The notes below the pieces were generated by a model. The model saw only the letters and a list, made by a program, of their open reading frames with translations, was not told the origin of the DNA and searched no databases. The position numbers and the translations under genes were made by a program. From Bog-473 sp963783965 (lineage in GTDB: Bacteria > Actinomycetota > Acidimicrobiia > Acidimicrobiales > RAAP-2): a stretch of 64,000 bases of DNA. Below are positions 8,045-15,781 of this stretch, in pieces (position 1 is the stretch's first letter; each line of letters opens with the position of its first letter). Location of the stretch: positions 1 to 64,000 of the forward strand of contig CAWAPQ010000010.1 in NCBI GenBank assembly GCA_963783965.1, given 5' to 3'.

Positions 8045-9129
8045 CACACACCCTCCAGGACACAGACGAGGTTCTGTTGCATGCAGGGCCCCGACGTGGC
8101 GTGGGCGACGGCCCGGTCGGCCTTCCCCGACCAGATGCGCTGCGCCGACTCCCCGATGCGAATGAGCCCGGCCGACATCATGGGGTTGGCCGCCAGCGCG
8201 CCACCCGAGGGGTTGATGTCGACGCCGTCGGCCAGGCCCAGGGCCTCGGCCAGGATCAGCTCCTGGTGGGCGTAGGGCGCGTGCAGCTCGGCGATGTCGA
8301 CCTTCTTGGCCCCGACCCCGGCCTTCTCCCCCGCCAGCTTCGTCGAGGGCGACCGGGTGAGGTCGCGGGCGCCTACCGAGTGGGTCTCAATGCGGTGGTC
8401 GATGCCGGTGATGAAGGCCGGCCGCTCGCACAGCTCGTAGGCCCGGTCGCCGGCGGCAAGGACGATGGCGGCGCAGCCGTCGGTGAGGGGTGGCAGTGCG
8501 TGCCGCCGCAGCGGCGCCACCTCGTAGTCCTCGGCCAGCAACTGGTCCGGTGTGCGGTCGTAGGCGATCTGGGCCTTTGGGTTCAGAAGTGCCGAACGCC
8601 GCGAGCGGCTGGCCACGGCGGCGAAGTCGGCCTCGGTCGCCAGTCCCTTGTCGATCATCGCCTGCGCCTGCAACGCGGCGAGTGACGTCGGGTCCGGCCA
8701 CAACGGTGCCAGGTAGTAGGGGTCGAGCTGGACGGACATGATCTCGCCCAGGTGGCCCATGGAGGATCGCCCGAAGGAGTAGACGAGGGCGGCGTCGATC
8801 TCGCCCTCCTGCAACAGCACCCAGGCTTCGTAGAGGGCCCAGGCGCCGTCCATCTCGACGTGCGACTCGGCCCGGGGAGGCCAAACCCCGACGGCGTCGA
8901 GCGCCGCCACGAAGGAGAACGGCCCGCCGATGAGGTAGTCGGTCGACCCCGAGCAGATGAAGCCGACGTCGTCCTTGGTGATGCCGATGTTGCCGAAGAC
9001 CTCGGCCACCACCGGCATGAGCATCTCGACCTCGTTGCGGGCGTCCTCACGCCGCACGTTGTCGTACTGCGCGAAGGACACCACACCCACAGGGCGGTGG
9101 CCCGAGACGAGCCCGGGGAACTCGCTCAC
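8044..9129 (-). CDS. Lipid-transfer-type thiolase homologue (Ltp4-like)
   Basis: Protein of 361 residues, second SCP-x thiolase-type subunit of the operon. It contains DVGFICSGSTDYLIGG, a tract SHVEMDGAWALYEAW at the usual nucleophile position (again no cysteine), DIAELHAPYAHQELI and NPSGGALAANPMMSAG. Paired non-identical thiolase-fold subunits next to DUF35 proteins are a feature of steroid aldolases in Actinobacteria. The start GTG at 9129 overlaps the upstream stop by four bases (GTGA), with AAGGAG 5 bases upstream. The stop overlaps the next gene by one base, so the four genes appear tightly coupled. Confidence 0.75.
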   Translation of the reverse strand: MSEFPGLVSGHRPVGVVSFAQYDNVRREDARNEVEMLMPVVAEVFGNIGITKDDVGFICSGSTDYLIGGPFSFVAALDAVGVWPPRAESHVEMDGAWALYEAWVLLQEGEIDAALVYSFGRSSMGHLGEIMSVQLDPYYLAPLWPDPTSLAALQAQAMIDKGLATEADFAAVASRSRRSALLNPKAQIAYDRTPDQLLAEDYEVAPLRRHALPPLTDGCAAIVLAAGDRAYELCERPAFITGIDHRIETHSVGARDLTRSPSTKLAGEKAGVGAKKVDIAELHAPYAHQELILAEALGLADGVDINPSGGALAANPMMSAGLIRIGESAQRIWSGKADRAVAHATSGPCMQQNLVCVLEGV

Positions 9130-9620
9130 AGGTACTCCTTGTAGGTCTCGTAGTCGGCGTCGGGCTCGTCGAGAGGACGGAAATACTTGACCGAGGCCAA
9201 CGTCGGTCCCCACTCCTCGGGCGGGACCCACACGGCCTCGACCCGCATGCCCATGCGGATCTCGTCGATCGGGATCTCCTGAATGAGGCCCATGAACGAC
9301 AGGTTGGCGCCGTCCAGCAGGATCTGGCCGCAGATGTAGGGGATCTCGATCGACTGGCCCGCGAAGGGCACGTTGACCACGCAGTAGGTGGTGACGGTGC
9401 CGGTGTTGGGCAGCTCGACGATCTCGTCGGTGGGCACGCCGTCGGTCGGGCACGAGCCGCGCGAGGGCACGTAGACCTTCTTGCACTTGGGGCAGCGCTG
9501 CCCGATGAACTTGCCCTCTTCGTAGCCGTGCAGGTTCTTGCTCATGGCCACGCCCACGGTGAAATTGAAGTCGAGGCGCGTGGTCGCAGCCATCATGGTC
9601 ACCGGCTCGCGCTCGCTCAC
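9126..9620 (-). CDS. DUF35 OB-fold protein with zinc ribbon
   Basis: Protein of 164 residues. Near the N-terminus, QRCPKCKKVYVPSRGSCP is a rubredoxin-like zinc knuckle (two CxxC-type pairs). It is followed by an OB-fold (GTVTTYCVVNVP, PYICGQILLDGANLSFMG, GMRVEAVWVP). DUF35 subunits dock on thiolase-fold partners; ChsH2-DUF35 with Ltp2 is the characterised example. GTG at 9620 is chosen since GGAGG is 6 bases upstream and the GTGA overlap with the preceding gene is typical of this operon; MM at codons 10-11 is an alternative start. Confidence 0.85.
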   Translation of the reverse strand: MSEREPVTMMAATTRLDFNFTVGVAMSKNLHGYEEGKFIGQRCPKCKKVYVPSRGSCPTDGVPTDEIVELPNTGTVTTYCVVNVPFAGQSIEIPYICGQILLDGANLSFMGLIQEIPIDEIRMGMRVEAVWVPPEEWGPTLASVKYFRPLDEPDADYETYKEYL

Positions 9621-10078
9621 GCCGCACCTCCGACCGCCACGAAGTGGCTGATGTCCTTGACGTGTCCGACCCGCTCGTCCTCGGGGGCGAACTCGGGCCG
9701 CACCCGCATGCCGGTCGAGACCTCGTCGGGGCTCGCGGCGGGGAGCACGTGCAGGAAGGAGGTGTCGGCGCCGTCGAACTGCACGAGCACCCAGGCGAAG
9801 GGCTCCTGCAGGGGGTGCTTGGGTGCCGGGTGGGCCACCCAGGACCACGTGGTGACCGCGCCCTCGGGCCCGACCTCGACGATGCCGTCGGTCTCCTCCC
9901 CCGTCTCGGGGTCGTACTCTGTCGGCGGGACGATGACCCGTCCGCCCGTGCCCCGGATGCCGACGACCTTGCCGTCGCGCAACCCTGTCAGAAAAGCCCC
10001 GACCACCGGGCCCACGGAGCGCACGTAGGGGTACTCCAGGACGTGGTCGGCGCGGTAGATCACCGCTTCCTCTGCCAT
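9617..10078 (-). CDS. DUF35-type OB-fold protein without zinc ribbon
   Basis: First gene of the operon, 153 residues. It has the DUF35 OB-fold pattern (FLTGLRDGKVVGIRG, TTWSWVAHPAP, PFAWVLVQFDGADTSFLHVL, GMRVRPEF) but no cysteine pairs, so the zinc ribbon found in its neighbour is absent. In M. tuberculosis the equivalent single protein (Rv3521) is longer, so the two small genes here may together match it. ATG at 10078 has GGGGAGG 4 bases upstream; codons further upstream lack resemblance. Confidence 0.8.
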   Translation of the reverse strand: MAEEAVIYRADHVLEYPYVRSVGPVVGAFLTGLRDGKVVGIRGTGGRVIVPPTEYDPETGEETDGIVEVGPEGAVTTWSWVAHPAPKHPLQEPFAWVLVQFDGADTSFLHVLPAASPDEVSTGMRVRPEFAPEDERVGHVKDISHFVAVGGAA

Positions 10079-10118
10079 GGCACCTCCCCAATCCACGGGC
10101 CTCCAGCAGGCCCGGGGT

Positions 10119-10142
10119 GAAACTAGAACAGATTCCAGTTTC
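10119..10142. promoter_or_regulatory. KstR-box-like palindrome upstream of the aldolase operon
   Basis: GAAACT at 10119-10124 and AGTTTC at 10137-10142 flank a core TAGAACAGATTCCA (10124-10137). That core fits the published mycobacterial KstR consensus TNNAACNNGTTNNA except for one G-to-A change. It lies 41 bases upstream of the operon start at 10078, where a promoter operator is expected. The presence of a KstR-like regulator at 63338 in the same window supports the reading; binding is inferred. Confidence 0.55.
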
Positions 10143-10159
10143 GTGCCAGGTCCGGCCCG

Positions 10160-11698
10160 TTAGCCCAGGCTGGACATGTCGACGCCGGCCAACAGCTGTT
10201 CGATGAAGGCCCGGTCGTTGAGGATGGGCACCTCCGAGACGAACATGCGGCCGTAGCGCTCGAAGTACATGAGCTGCTTGGCCAGGAGGAACGTGCCCCG
10301 GTCGAACTCCGACATGAGCCCGCCGGACCGGTCCGCCATGCGCCGCACCTTGCGCTGGGTGCGCAGCCGGCGCAGGATCGCCCGCACGCTGCGCTGGTGG
10401 GCCTCCACCCCCTGGGCCTTCGCCATCTGCAGCTGAATCGTCTGCATGATCCCCGCCAGGCTGACCTCGCCGAAGGGGCGGGTCAGCGCCGGCTCCATGA
10501 TGGAGCGGATGAAGGCGGTGAGGTCGTCGTCGGACAGGCCGACGGCCACGCCGATGGCGGGCCCGTAGACGTCGGTGATGTGCTTCGTCACCACCGGCCA
10601 GGCCGTCTCGTCCCCCATGGCGGCCGAGAGCAGCGAAATGAAGAAGCGGTGGGTCGACGGGTCGAGCCGGCCGACGATCCCCCAGTCGATGACCCCGATG
10701 CGCCCGTCGCGCAGCAACATCATGTTGCCGGCGTGCACGTCGCCGTGGAAGGCGCCCCAGCGCACGGTGGTCAGGAAGAAAGCCCGCATGACCTCCTGCA
10801 CCAGCGGGGTGGGATCGAACCCCAGATCGGCCACCCGGGCCAGGTCGTCGATGGGGACCCCGTCGAAGAACTCCATCGTCAACACGTTGCGGCCCGAGAG
10901 CTCCACGTAGGGCTCGGGCACCGCCATCAGCTTCAGGTCGAACTCGTTCTGCAGTCGGCGGAAGTGCAGGAGGGAGCGCGCCTCGTTGCGCAGGTCCATC
11001 TCCTCGCCGATCTGCACCCGGAAGCCGTCGAGCAGCTGCAGGGTGGAGCCGGCCATCTGGTCACCGGTCTGGCGCACCAAAATCTCGAGCAACGGCTGCA
11101 TGAGATCGAGATCGGTGGCCACCGTGTGCTCAATGCCGGGTCGCAGCACCTTGACCGCCACCGTCCGTCCGTCCCGCAGGCGGGCGCGGTGGACGACGGC
11201 GATGGAGGCCGTCCCGATCGGGTCGGGCTCGAACTCGGCGAAGGCGTCACGCAGGGGGAGGCCGAGGTCCTCTTCCACCCGTTGGCGCACGTCGGGAAAG
11301 GGCACCGGGGGTCCCGTGTCGAGGCAGGCGCGGAACTCGTCGGCCACGTCGTCTCCGAACATGCCCGGCGACGACGCAATGATCTGTCCGAACTTCATGA
11401 AGGTCCCGCCGAGGTCCTGGAAGCTCTTGCGCAGCGGCCGGGCCAGCTGGGCCGCCGGGAGCGGTCCCTGGCGGATGGTGCGCAACTGTCGGAAGGCCGT
11501 CGGGGTGAAGTGGATCGCCACCACCTTGGCGATGGTCCGGCTGCGGCGCAGCAACTCGCGGTGCGTCGGATCGGGCAACCGCCGCGGGTAGATCCGCGGC
11601 ACGTCCTCGGTCAGCGGGCGCGGCGCCGGGGTCTGTCTCGCCTCTGCCTGCACCTGGTGTGTCGCACCAGCCGGTGCGTCCGCCGACCCTGGGTTCAC
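10160..11698 (-). CDS. ABC1/AarF (UbiB-type) atypical kinase
   Basis: Protein of 512 residues with the UbiB/AarF atypical kinase-like fold. The N-terminal KxGQ region is LGGTFMKFGQIIASSP. Then follow the A-rich loop and lysine (GTASIAVVHRARL, TVAVKVLRPG), the catalytic loop AFHGDVHAGNMML and the metal-binding VIDWGIVG, which replaces DFG with DWG. These proteins are linked to quinone or lipid homeostasis through ATPase activity. Start is GTG at 11698, fixed by a TACCCT element 6 bases upstream (leaderless pattern). No strong hydrophobic helices are evident at the C-terminus, unlike many UbiB proteins. Confidence 0.9.
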   Translation of the reverse strand: MNPGSADAPAGATHQVQAEARQTPAPRPLTEDVPRIYPRRLPDPTHRELLRRSRTIAKVVAIHFTPTAFRQLRTIRQGPLPAAQLARPLRKSFQDLGGTFMKFGQIIASSPGMFGDDVADEFRACLDTGPPVPFPDVRQRVEEDLGLPLRDAFAEFEPDPIGTASIAVVHRARLRDGRTVAVKVLRPGIEHTVATDLDLMQPLLEILVRQTGDQMAGSTLQLLDGFRVQIGEEMDLRNEARSLLHFRRLQNEFDLKLMAVPEPYVELSGRNVLTMEFFDGVPIDDLARVADLGFDPTPLVQEVMRAFFLTTVRWGAFHGDVHAGNMMLLRDGRIGVIDWGIVGRLDPSTHRFFISLLSAAMGDETAWPVVTKHITDVYGPAIGVAVGLSDDDLTAFIRSIMEPALTRPFGEVSLAGIMQTIQLQMAKAQGVEAHQRSVRAILRRLRTQRKVRRMADRSGGLMSEFDRGTFLLAKQLMYFERYGRMFVSEVPILNDRAFIEQLLAGVDMSSLG

Positions 11699-11704
11699 CG
11701 GCTC

Positions 11705-11710
11705 AGGGTA
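11705..11710 (-). promoter_or_regulatory. -10-like element TACCCT for the AarF gene
   Basis: TACCCT on the minus strand, 6 bases before the GTG at 11698; consistent with leaderless transcription and with no ribosome-binding site. Confidence 0.5.
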
Positions 11711-11748
11711 GGCGAGGTGCCGTAGTGCTCCCGCACCCCGGGCCGGTT

Positions 11749-12129
11749 CTACGAGAAGCCGTTCTCCAGCGCAGCCAGTGCGCCCTTGTAGGTGTCCCCG
11801 AAAATCGGTGCCATCTCGTCGGGCGTGACGTCGTAGGCCCAGATCACCTTGGACCCTGCGCCGTCGGGTTCGACCGAAACGGTGGCGGTGTGGCTCTCGA
11901 TGGGCACGCCGTCGACGACCGAGTAGGTGAGCACCCGGTTCTCCTCGTCACGGGCCAGGAGCCGCTCGCGGATCTCCATGCCGAACATGCCGATGATGCG
12001 GTCGTCATCCTCCAGGCGGAAGGACTCGATGCCCGGGAAGAACGCGGCGACTCCGGCGAAATCGCCCACCTTCGCCCATACCTCGTCGGGCGTCGCTGCG
12101 ATCGTCACGTCGACTGCACCTGCTGCCAT
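11749..12129 (-). CDS. SRPBCC (START/Bet v1-like) domain protein
   Basis: Single-domain protein of 126 residues with the helix-grip fold typical of polyketide cyclase or lipid-carrier proteins: VDVTIAATPDEVWAKVGDFAG at the N-terminus, PGIESFRLEDDDRIIGMF, ITYSVVDGVP-like strands and a C-terminal long helix GDTYKGALAALENGF. Start ATG 12129 has AAGGAGG 5 bases upstream. Ligand unknown. It diverges from an aldo/keto reductase gene starting 103 bases away. Confidence 0.85.
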   Translation of the reverse strand: MAAGAVDVTIAATPDEVWAKVGDFAGVAAFFPGIESFRLEDDDRIIGMFGMEIRERLLARDEENRVLTYSVVDGVPIESHTATVSVEPDGAGSKVIWAYDVTPDEMAPIFGDTYKGALAALENGFS

Positions 12130-12232
12130 TGCTGCCTCCTTGTCGCGCTCGGTTCCCGAACCTGAAGTGCCCGGTACAGTACTGCCGACCCGGTCCGCCC
12201 GCAGGAGACCGGCCGCCAGGAGGGAGGATCCC

Positions 12233-13156
12233 GTGGAGACACGCACGATCGGCTCGTTGGAGGTCAGCGACGTCGGCCTGGGCTGCAACAACTTCGGCAT
12301 GCGCATCGGCCGGAAGGAGACGGCGGCCGTGGTCGATGCCGCGCTCAGTGCGGGCATCAACTTCTTCGACACCGCCGACATTTACGGCGGGACCAAGAGC
12401 GAGACCTATCTGGGCGAGGCGCTCGGTTCCCGCCGGGACGAGATCGTGCTCGCGACCAAGTTCGGCGCGCCCTACGACGGCCATGAGGGCGGAGCGTCCG
12501 CCGCGTACATACGCACCGCGGCGGAAGACAGCCTGACCCGCCTCGGCACCGACCGCATCGACCTGTACCAGCAGCACGTGCCGGACCCGAAGACCCCCAT
12601 CGCCGAGACGATCGGCACGTTGGTCGAGCTCGTCGCCGAGGGCAAGATCCGCGAGTTCGGCTGCTCCAACTTCACTGTCGCCATGCTGACCGAAGCTGCC
12701 GCGGCCACGCCGGTCGGCAGCCCCGGGTTCGTCAGCGTGCAGAACCAGTACAACATCCTCTCCCGAGAGCCCGAGGACGGCGTCCTCGATTGGTGCGATC
12801 GTTCCGGCGTGGCGTTCCTGCCCTACTTCCCCTTGGCCAGCGGCCTGCTGAGCGGCAAGTACCGGGCCGGCGAGCCGCCTCCGGAGGGCACCCGGCTGGC
12901 CGGCATGGGCGATCGGGCCGCCAGCCAGCTCACCGACGAACGCCTGGCCGCCGTCGCTGCGCTCGACGAGCTGGCGCGGCGCAACGGCCATGGCGTGCTC
13001 GACCTCGCCTTCGGTTGGCTGCTCGAGCGTCCGGCCGTGGCCTCTGTCATCGCGGGCGCCACCCGCCCCGAGCAGATCGCCGCCAATGTCGCCGCGGGCA
13101 ACTGGCGCCCCCCGGCCGACGTTCTGGCGGCCGTCGACGTCATCGCACCTCGCTAG
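12233..13156 (+). CDS. Aldo/keto reductase
   Basis: Complete 307-residue enzyme of the YajO/tas-type aldo/keto reductases. It shows GLGCNNFG, the catalytic Asp/Tyr region FFDTADIYGG, the lysine in LATKFG, the histidine in LYQQHVPD, EFGCSNF, and the cofactor loop SVIAGATRPEQI. It is NADPH-dependent by family. The start is GTG 12233 because GGAGGGAGGAT lies just upstream and the VETRTIGSLEVSDVGLG N-terminus is typical; an open extension further upstream overlaps the divergent SRPBCC gene. Its C-terminus overlaps the convergent membrane-protein gene by four bases. Confidence 0.92.
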   Translation: METRTIGSLEVSDVGLGCNNFGMRIGRKETAAVVDAALSAGINFFDTADIYGGTKSETYLGEALGSRRDEIVLATKFGAPYDGHEGGASAAYIRTAAEDSLTRLGTDRIDLYQQHVPDPKTPIAETIGTLVELVAEGKIREFGCSNFTVAMLTEAAAATPVGSPGFVSVQNQYNILSREPEDGVLDWCDRSGVAFLPYFPLASGLLSGKYRAGEPPPEGTRLAGMGDRAASQLTDERLAAVAALDELARRNGHGVLDLAFGWLLERPAVASVIAGATRPEQIAANVAAGNWRPPADVLAAVDVIAPR

Positions 13157-13635
13157 TCGAGCGACGGTGCAGCGGCCCCTACGGGGGCGAGGCGGACCAA
13201 GAGGTTGTAGGTGACGAGGGCGATGGCCACGTGCATCGTCATCAGCACCAGCACGGCCTTCGCGGGCTGCCCCTGGTGCCAGATATAGAGGTCGGGGAGC
13301 AGGAGGACCAGGGTCACGACGATGGCCAGCCGGAAGAACAGCCAGCGCGGCGCTGAGCTCACGCGCGCCACAATCGGCCAGGCGGCGCAGGCGATGAGCA
13401 CGCCGATGACGGTCAGCTTGGCGTAGTCGTGGAATTGGAAGTGGGCATAGCCCTTCGTGGACGGGAACAGGCTTGTCCCGATGGCGACCAGAGCGGCGTC
13501 GGCGGCCAACGACAGCACAACGGAGAGGATCGTGGCCACGAGCACCCGCCACCACGACGGTGGCCGGTGCGGCGGCGAGAGGTCGATGCGCGCCAGGGCC
13601 AGGGCCCGCTCGGTGACATCGGGGGAAGCCGCCAT
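13153..13635 (-). CDS. Four-helix integral membrane protein (DUF6069-like)
   Basis: Protein of 160 residues with four predicted membrane helices: VLVATILSVVLSLAADAALV, LTVIGVLIACAAWPIVA, LAIVVTLVLLLPDLYIW and AVLVLMTMHVAIALVTYN. The pattern resembles small actinobacterial DUF6069 proteins of unknown function. The start is ATG 13635 because a TAGCGT element ends 7 bases upstream; the two upstream GTG codons are less likely. Confidence 0.75.
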   Translation of the reverse strand: MAASPDVTERALALARIDLSPPHRPPSWWRVLVATILSVVLSLAADAALVAIGTSLFPSTKGYAHFQFHDYAKLTVIGVLIACAAWPIVARVSSAPRWLFFRLAIVVTLVLLLPDLYIWHQGQPAKAVLVLMTMHVAIALVTYNLLVRLAPVGAAAPSLD

Positions 13636-13642
13636 GCTCACC

Positions 13643-13648
13643 ACGCTA
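13643..13648 (-). promoter_or_regulatory. -10-like element TAGCGT for the membrane-protein gene
   Basis: TAGCGT on the minus strand, 7 bases before the ATG at 13635, part of the leaderless pattern seen across the window. Confidence 0.5.
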
Positions 13649-13703
13649 CGGGGAGGTGCAACCCCGCCGAATCAGTCGCGAGGTGGAAACGGTCGGCCGC
13701 CTC

Positions 13704-15704
13704 TCATCCTTGGGAAGCAACGGAGGTGCCACTCTGCTGCATGACAGCCGCCTCCACAATCTGGATGTCCGGCGGCTGAATGGCGAGCGGACCGCCGGCC
13801 ACTGGGACCTGCCACACCAGGGAGACGTACGGGGTCGGCTGCAGCACGGTCCCAGGGGCGCACGGGGGGAACCCGGTGATGTCCAAAGGCATGGTGGGCG
13901 ATGGCGTGGCCGGTCCGCACGCCTGGGTGCGGCGATGCCACTGCACGAGCGCGCCGTAGGGCATCGGGACCTTCGTCTCGGTGGCGGGAAGGATGTACAT
14001 GGCGGCGGCCAGCACGTCGCCGCCCGACGGCGTGGTGACGTAGACGAGCCCGTCGACGTGCTGGGGGTCCAGCGTCCGCTGCGCCGATGCGTTGGCCGCC
14101 ACGATGGTCGGGTTCACGTAGACGACGACCGGATAGTCCGTCGGGGACGCGGGCTCGTACCCGGCGGCCATCGCCGCCTCCGGCGTCGCGTAGCCGGACA
14201 CTGCTGCGCTGGTCGCTTGGACGTACTGCACGGCACCGATCTGGTCGGCCGCCGTCAAGCTGGGGGCGCAGCCGCTTTCCGCCATGTGTATGTCGTTGGG
14301 ACCGTTGTTGCCGTCCTGCAACAGCTGGCTCGCCTCGGCCTGCGGGATGCTGGTGCCGGTGTAGTGCCAGCCGGGCGTCGTCGTGTTGAACCCGGCGGCC
14401 GCGCTGGCGTCGGCCCCGTTCATATCCATGCCGTTCTTGCCGCTCATGATCATGAACGGCGTGTTGTTCAGGTCGAGCCCGGAGATCTTGAGGCCCGTCT
14501 GGTGCGGCACGCACGTGCTGGCGGTGGCCGACGGCGTGCCCGAGCCCGAGTCCGAGCCCGACGTGCTGCTCGCGTTCATAACCATGCCGCTCATGGCGCT
14601 GCTGGCCGACTCGGGTGCCACGGCGGGATAGCTGGCGCTCAGCAACAGCGCGGCGGCGAGCGCGGCGAGGCCGAGCACGGCCGACGCGGGGCTGCGACGC
14701 AGGATCTCGCCGGCCGGCGAACGCCAGGCTTCCTTCGACGCGATGAAGGTCGGGACCATCGCCGCCGCGAGCAGGATGACCAGCAGGCCGGTGTTGGGGT
14801 CGGTGCCCGAGCCCGTGAAGACGTTCCCGACCAGGCCCTGTCCCGCGATCCACATCAGGAGCGACAGCAGCGCGCCGGCCGCCAGGAACCAGCCGGGCCG
14901 ACGGGCCACCAGGGGCCCGAGCCCGATGGTGACGGAAATGGCCGCCAGGATCCACGCCGTCTGGGTCCCGGTCGTCGAGAACAGGTTGGCCATGGTGGTG
15001 AGGAAGTGGGCGTACCAGCCCGGCACCGTGGCGGCCATGCCCGTGATGGCGCTCTGGACGGAGGTGCGGGTCCGGTTGGCGGGCAACAGGAAGAGGACGG
15101 CGGCCAACGACCAGTACCCCGCCCATACGGCCAACGGAGTGATGGTGCGGCCGATTCCCTGGGCGGCGGCCGAGGTGGCCACGCCCGCCGGGCGGTCGCT
15201 CCAGTCGATCCAGCGGCGGGGCGGCCGGGGCCAGGCCATGAGGCCGATGAGCCCGTAGAGGAGCACGCCCCCCGGGGCGCCGGTCAGGGCGCTCGCCGTG
15301 CCGGTGAGGAGCATGCCCAAGCCCTCGCCGACGATCCAGACTCCGAGCACCCAGGCGAACGACACGGCCAGTGCGGGGCGCACCGTGACCCGGAAGAGCA
15401 GGCCGACGCCGATGAAGAGTTGGATCAGCGCGAAGAACGTGTTCCACACCGCGATGTCGGGCGCCACGAAATTCCCGATGTGGGTGATGAAATCGCCCAG
15501 GACGAAGGGCTGCCCGCTGGCGTTGGCCAGGATGTTGTTCTGCACGAAGCCGTTGCCGAACATGAAGGGCTGGAACTGCAGCGCGGCATCGAGGATCCAG
15601 AACAGGCCGAGGATGATCTGCAGGACCCGCTGGGAGCGGACGGCCAGAGGGAAACGGCCGTGCTCCTCCGCCTCCTCGTCGTGGGTGCCCGCGTCGCCGT
15701 CCAT
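13704..15704 (-). CDS. Polytopic membrane protein with DoxX-like N-terminus and Met-rich extracytoplasmic domain
   Basis: Protein of 666 residues in two parts. The first 350 residues are polytopic: an initial DoxX-like block (VLQIILGLFWILDAALQFQP) and at least eight further hydrophobic helices, including AVWAGYWSLAAVLFLLPANR. After a last helix (LGLAALAAALLLSASYPAVA) comes a Ser/Met-rich linker (SAMSGMVMNASSTSGSDSGS) and a roughly 270-residue soluble domain of unknown fold. That domain has a second Met cluster (MIMSGKNGMDMNG) and PGWHYTGTSIPQAEA. Methionine clusters next to a membrane domain can bind copper, but no metal role is proved. Its stop is followed after 68 bases by the membrane-protein gene, and GH18 lies upstream on the same strand. 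Confidence 0.7.
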   Translation of the reverse strand: MDGDAGTHDEEAEEHGRFPLAVRSQRVLQIILGLFWILDAALQFQPFMFGNGFVQNNILANASGQPFVLGDFITHIGNFVAPDIAVWNTFFALIQLFIGVGLLFRVTVRPALAVSFAWVLGVWIVGEGLGMLLTGTASALTGAPGGVLLYGLIGLMAWPRPPRRWIDWSDRPAGVATSAAAQGIGRTITPLAVWAGYWSLAAVLFLLPANRTRTSVQSAITGMAATVPGWYAHFLTTMANLFSTTGTQTAWILAAISVTIGLGPLVARRPGWFLAAGALLSLLMWIAGQGLVGNVFTGSGTDPNTGLLVILLAAAMVPTFIASKEAWRSPAGEILRRSPASAVLGLAALAAALLLSASYPAVAPESASSAMSGMVMNASSTSGSDSGSGTPSATASTCVPHQTGLKISGLDLNNTPFMIMSGKNGMDMNGADASAAAGFNTTTPGWHYTGTSIPQAEASQLLQDGNNGPNDIHMAESGCAPSLTAADQIGAVQYVQATSAAVSGYATPEAAMAAGYEPASPTDYPVVVYVNPTIVAANASAQRTLDPQHVDGLVYVTTPSGGDVLAAAMYILPATETKVPMPYGALVQWHRRTQACGPATPSPTMPLDITGFPPCAPGTVLQPTPYVSLVWQVPVAGGPLAIQPPDIQIVEAAVMQQSGTSVASQG

Positions 15705-15743
15705 GCCCTGCTTTACGCTACCGGGGGCCCTGTGGATCGCCGT

Positions 15744-15781
15744 GTCAGGGGGTCAGGGGGTCAGGGGTCAGGGCGTCAGGG
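15744..15781. repeat. Short tandem repeat of GTCAGGG(G)
   Basis: Five consecutive copies of GTCAGGG or GTCAGGGG, the fourth followed by a C, lie in the gap between the GH18 stop (15776) and the next gene's start (15704), the last copy overlapping the stop codon. Possible slippage tract; no function assigned. Confidence 0.8.
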
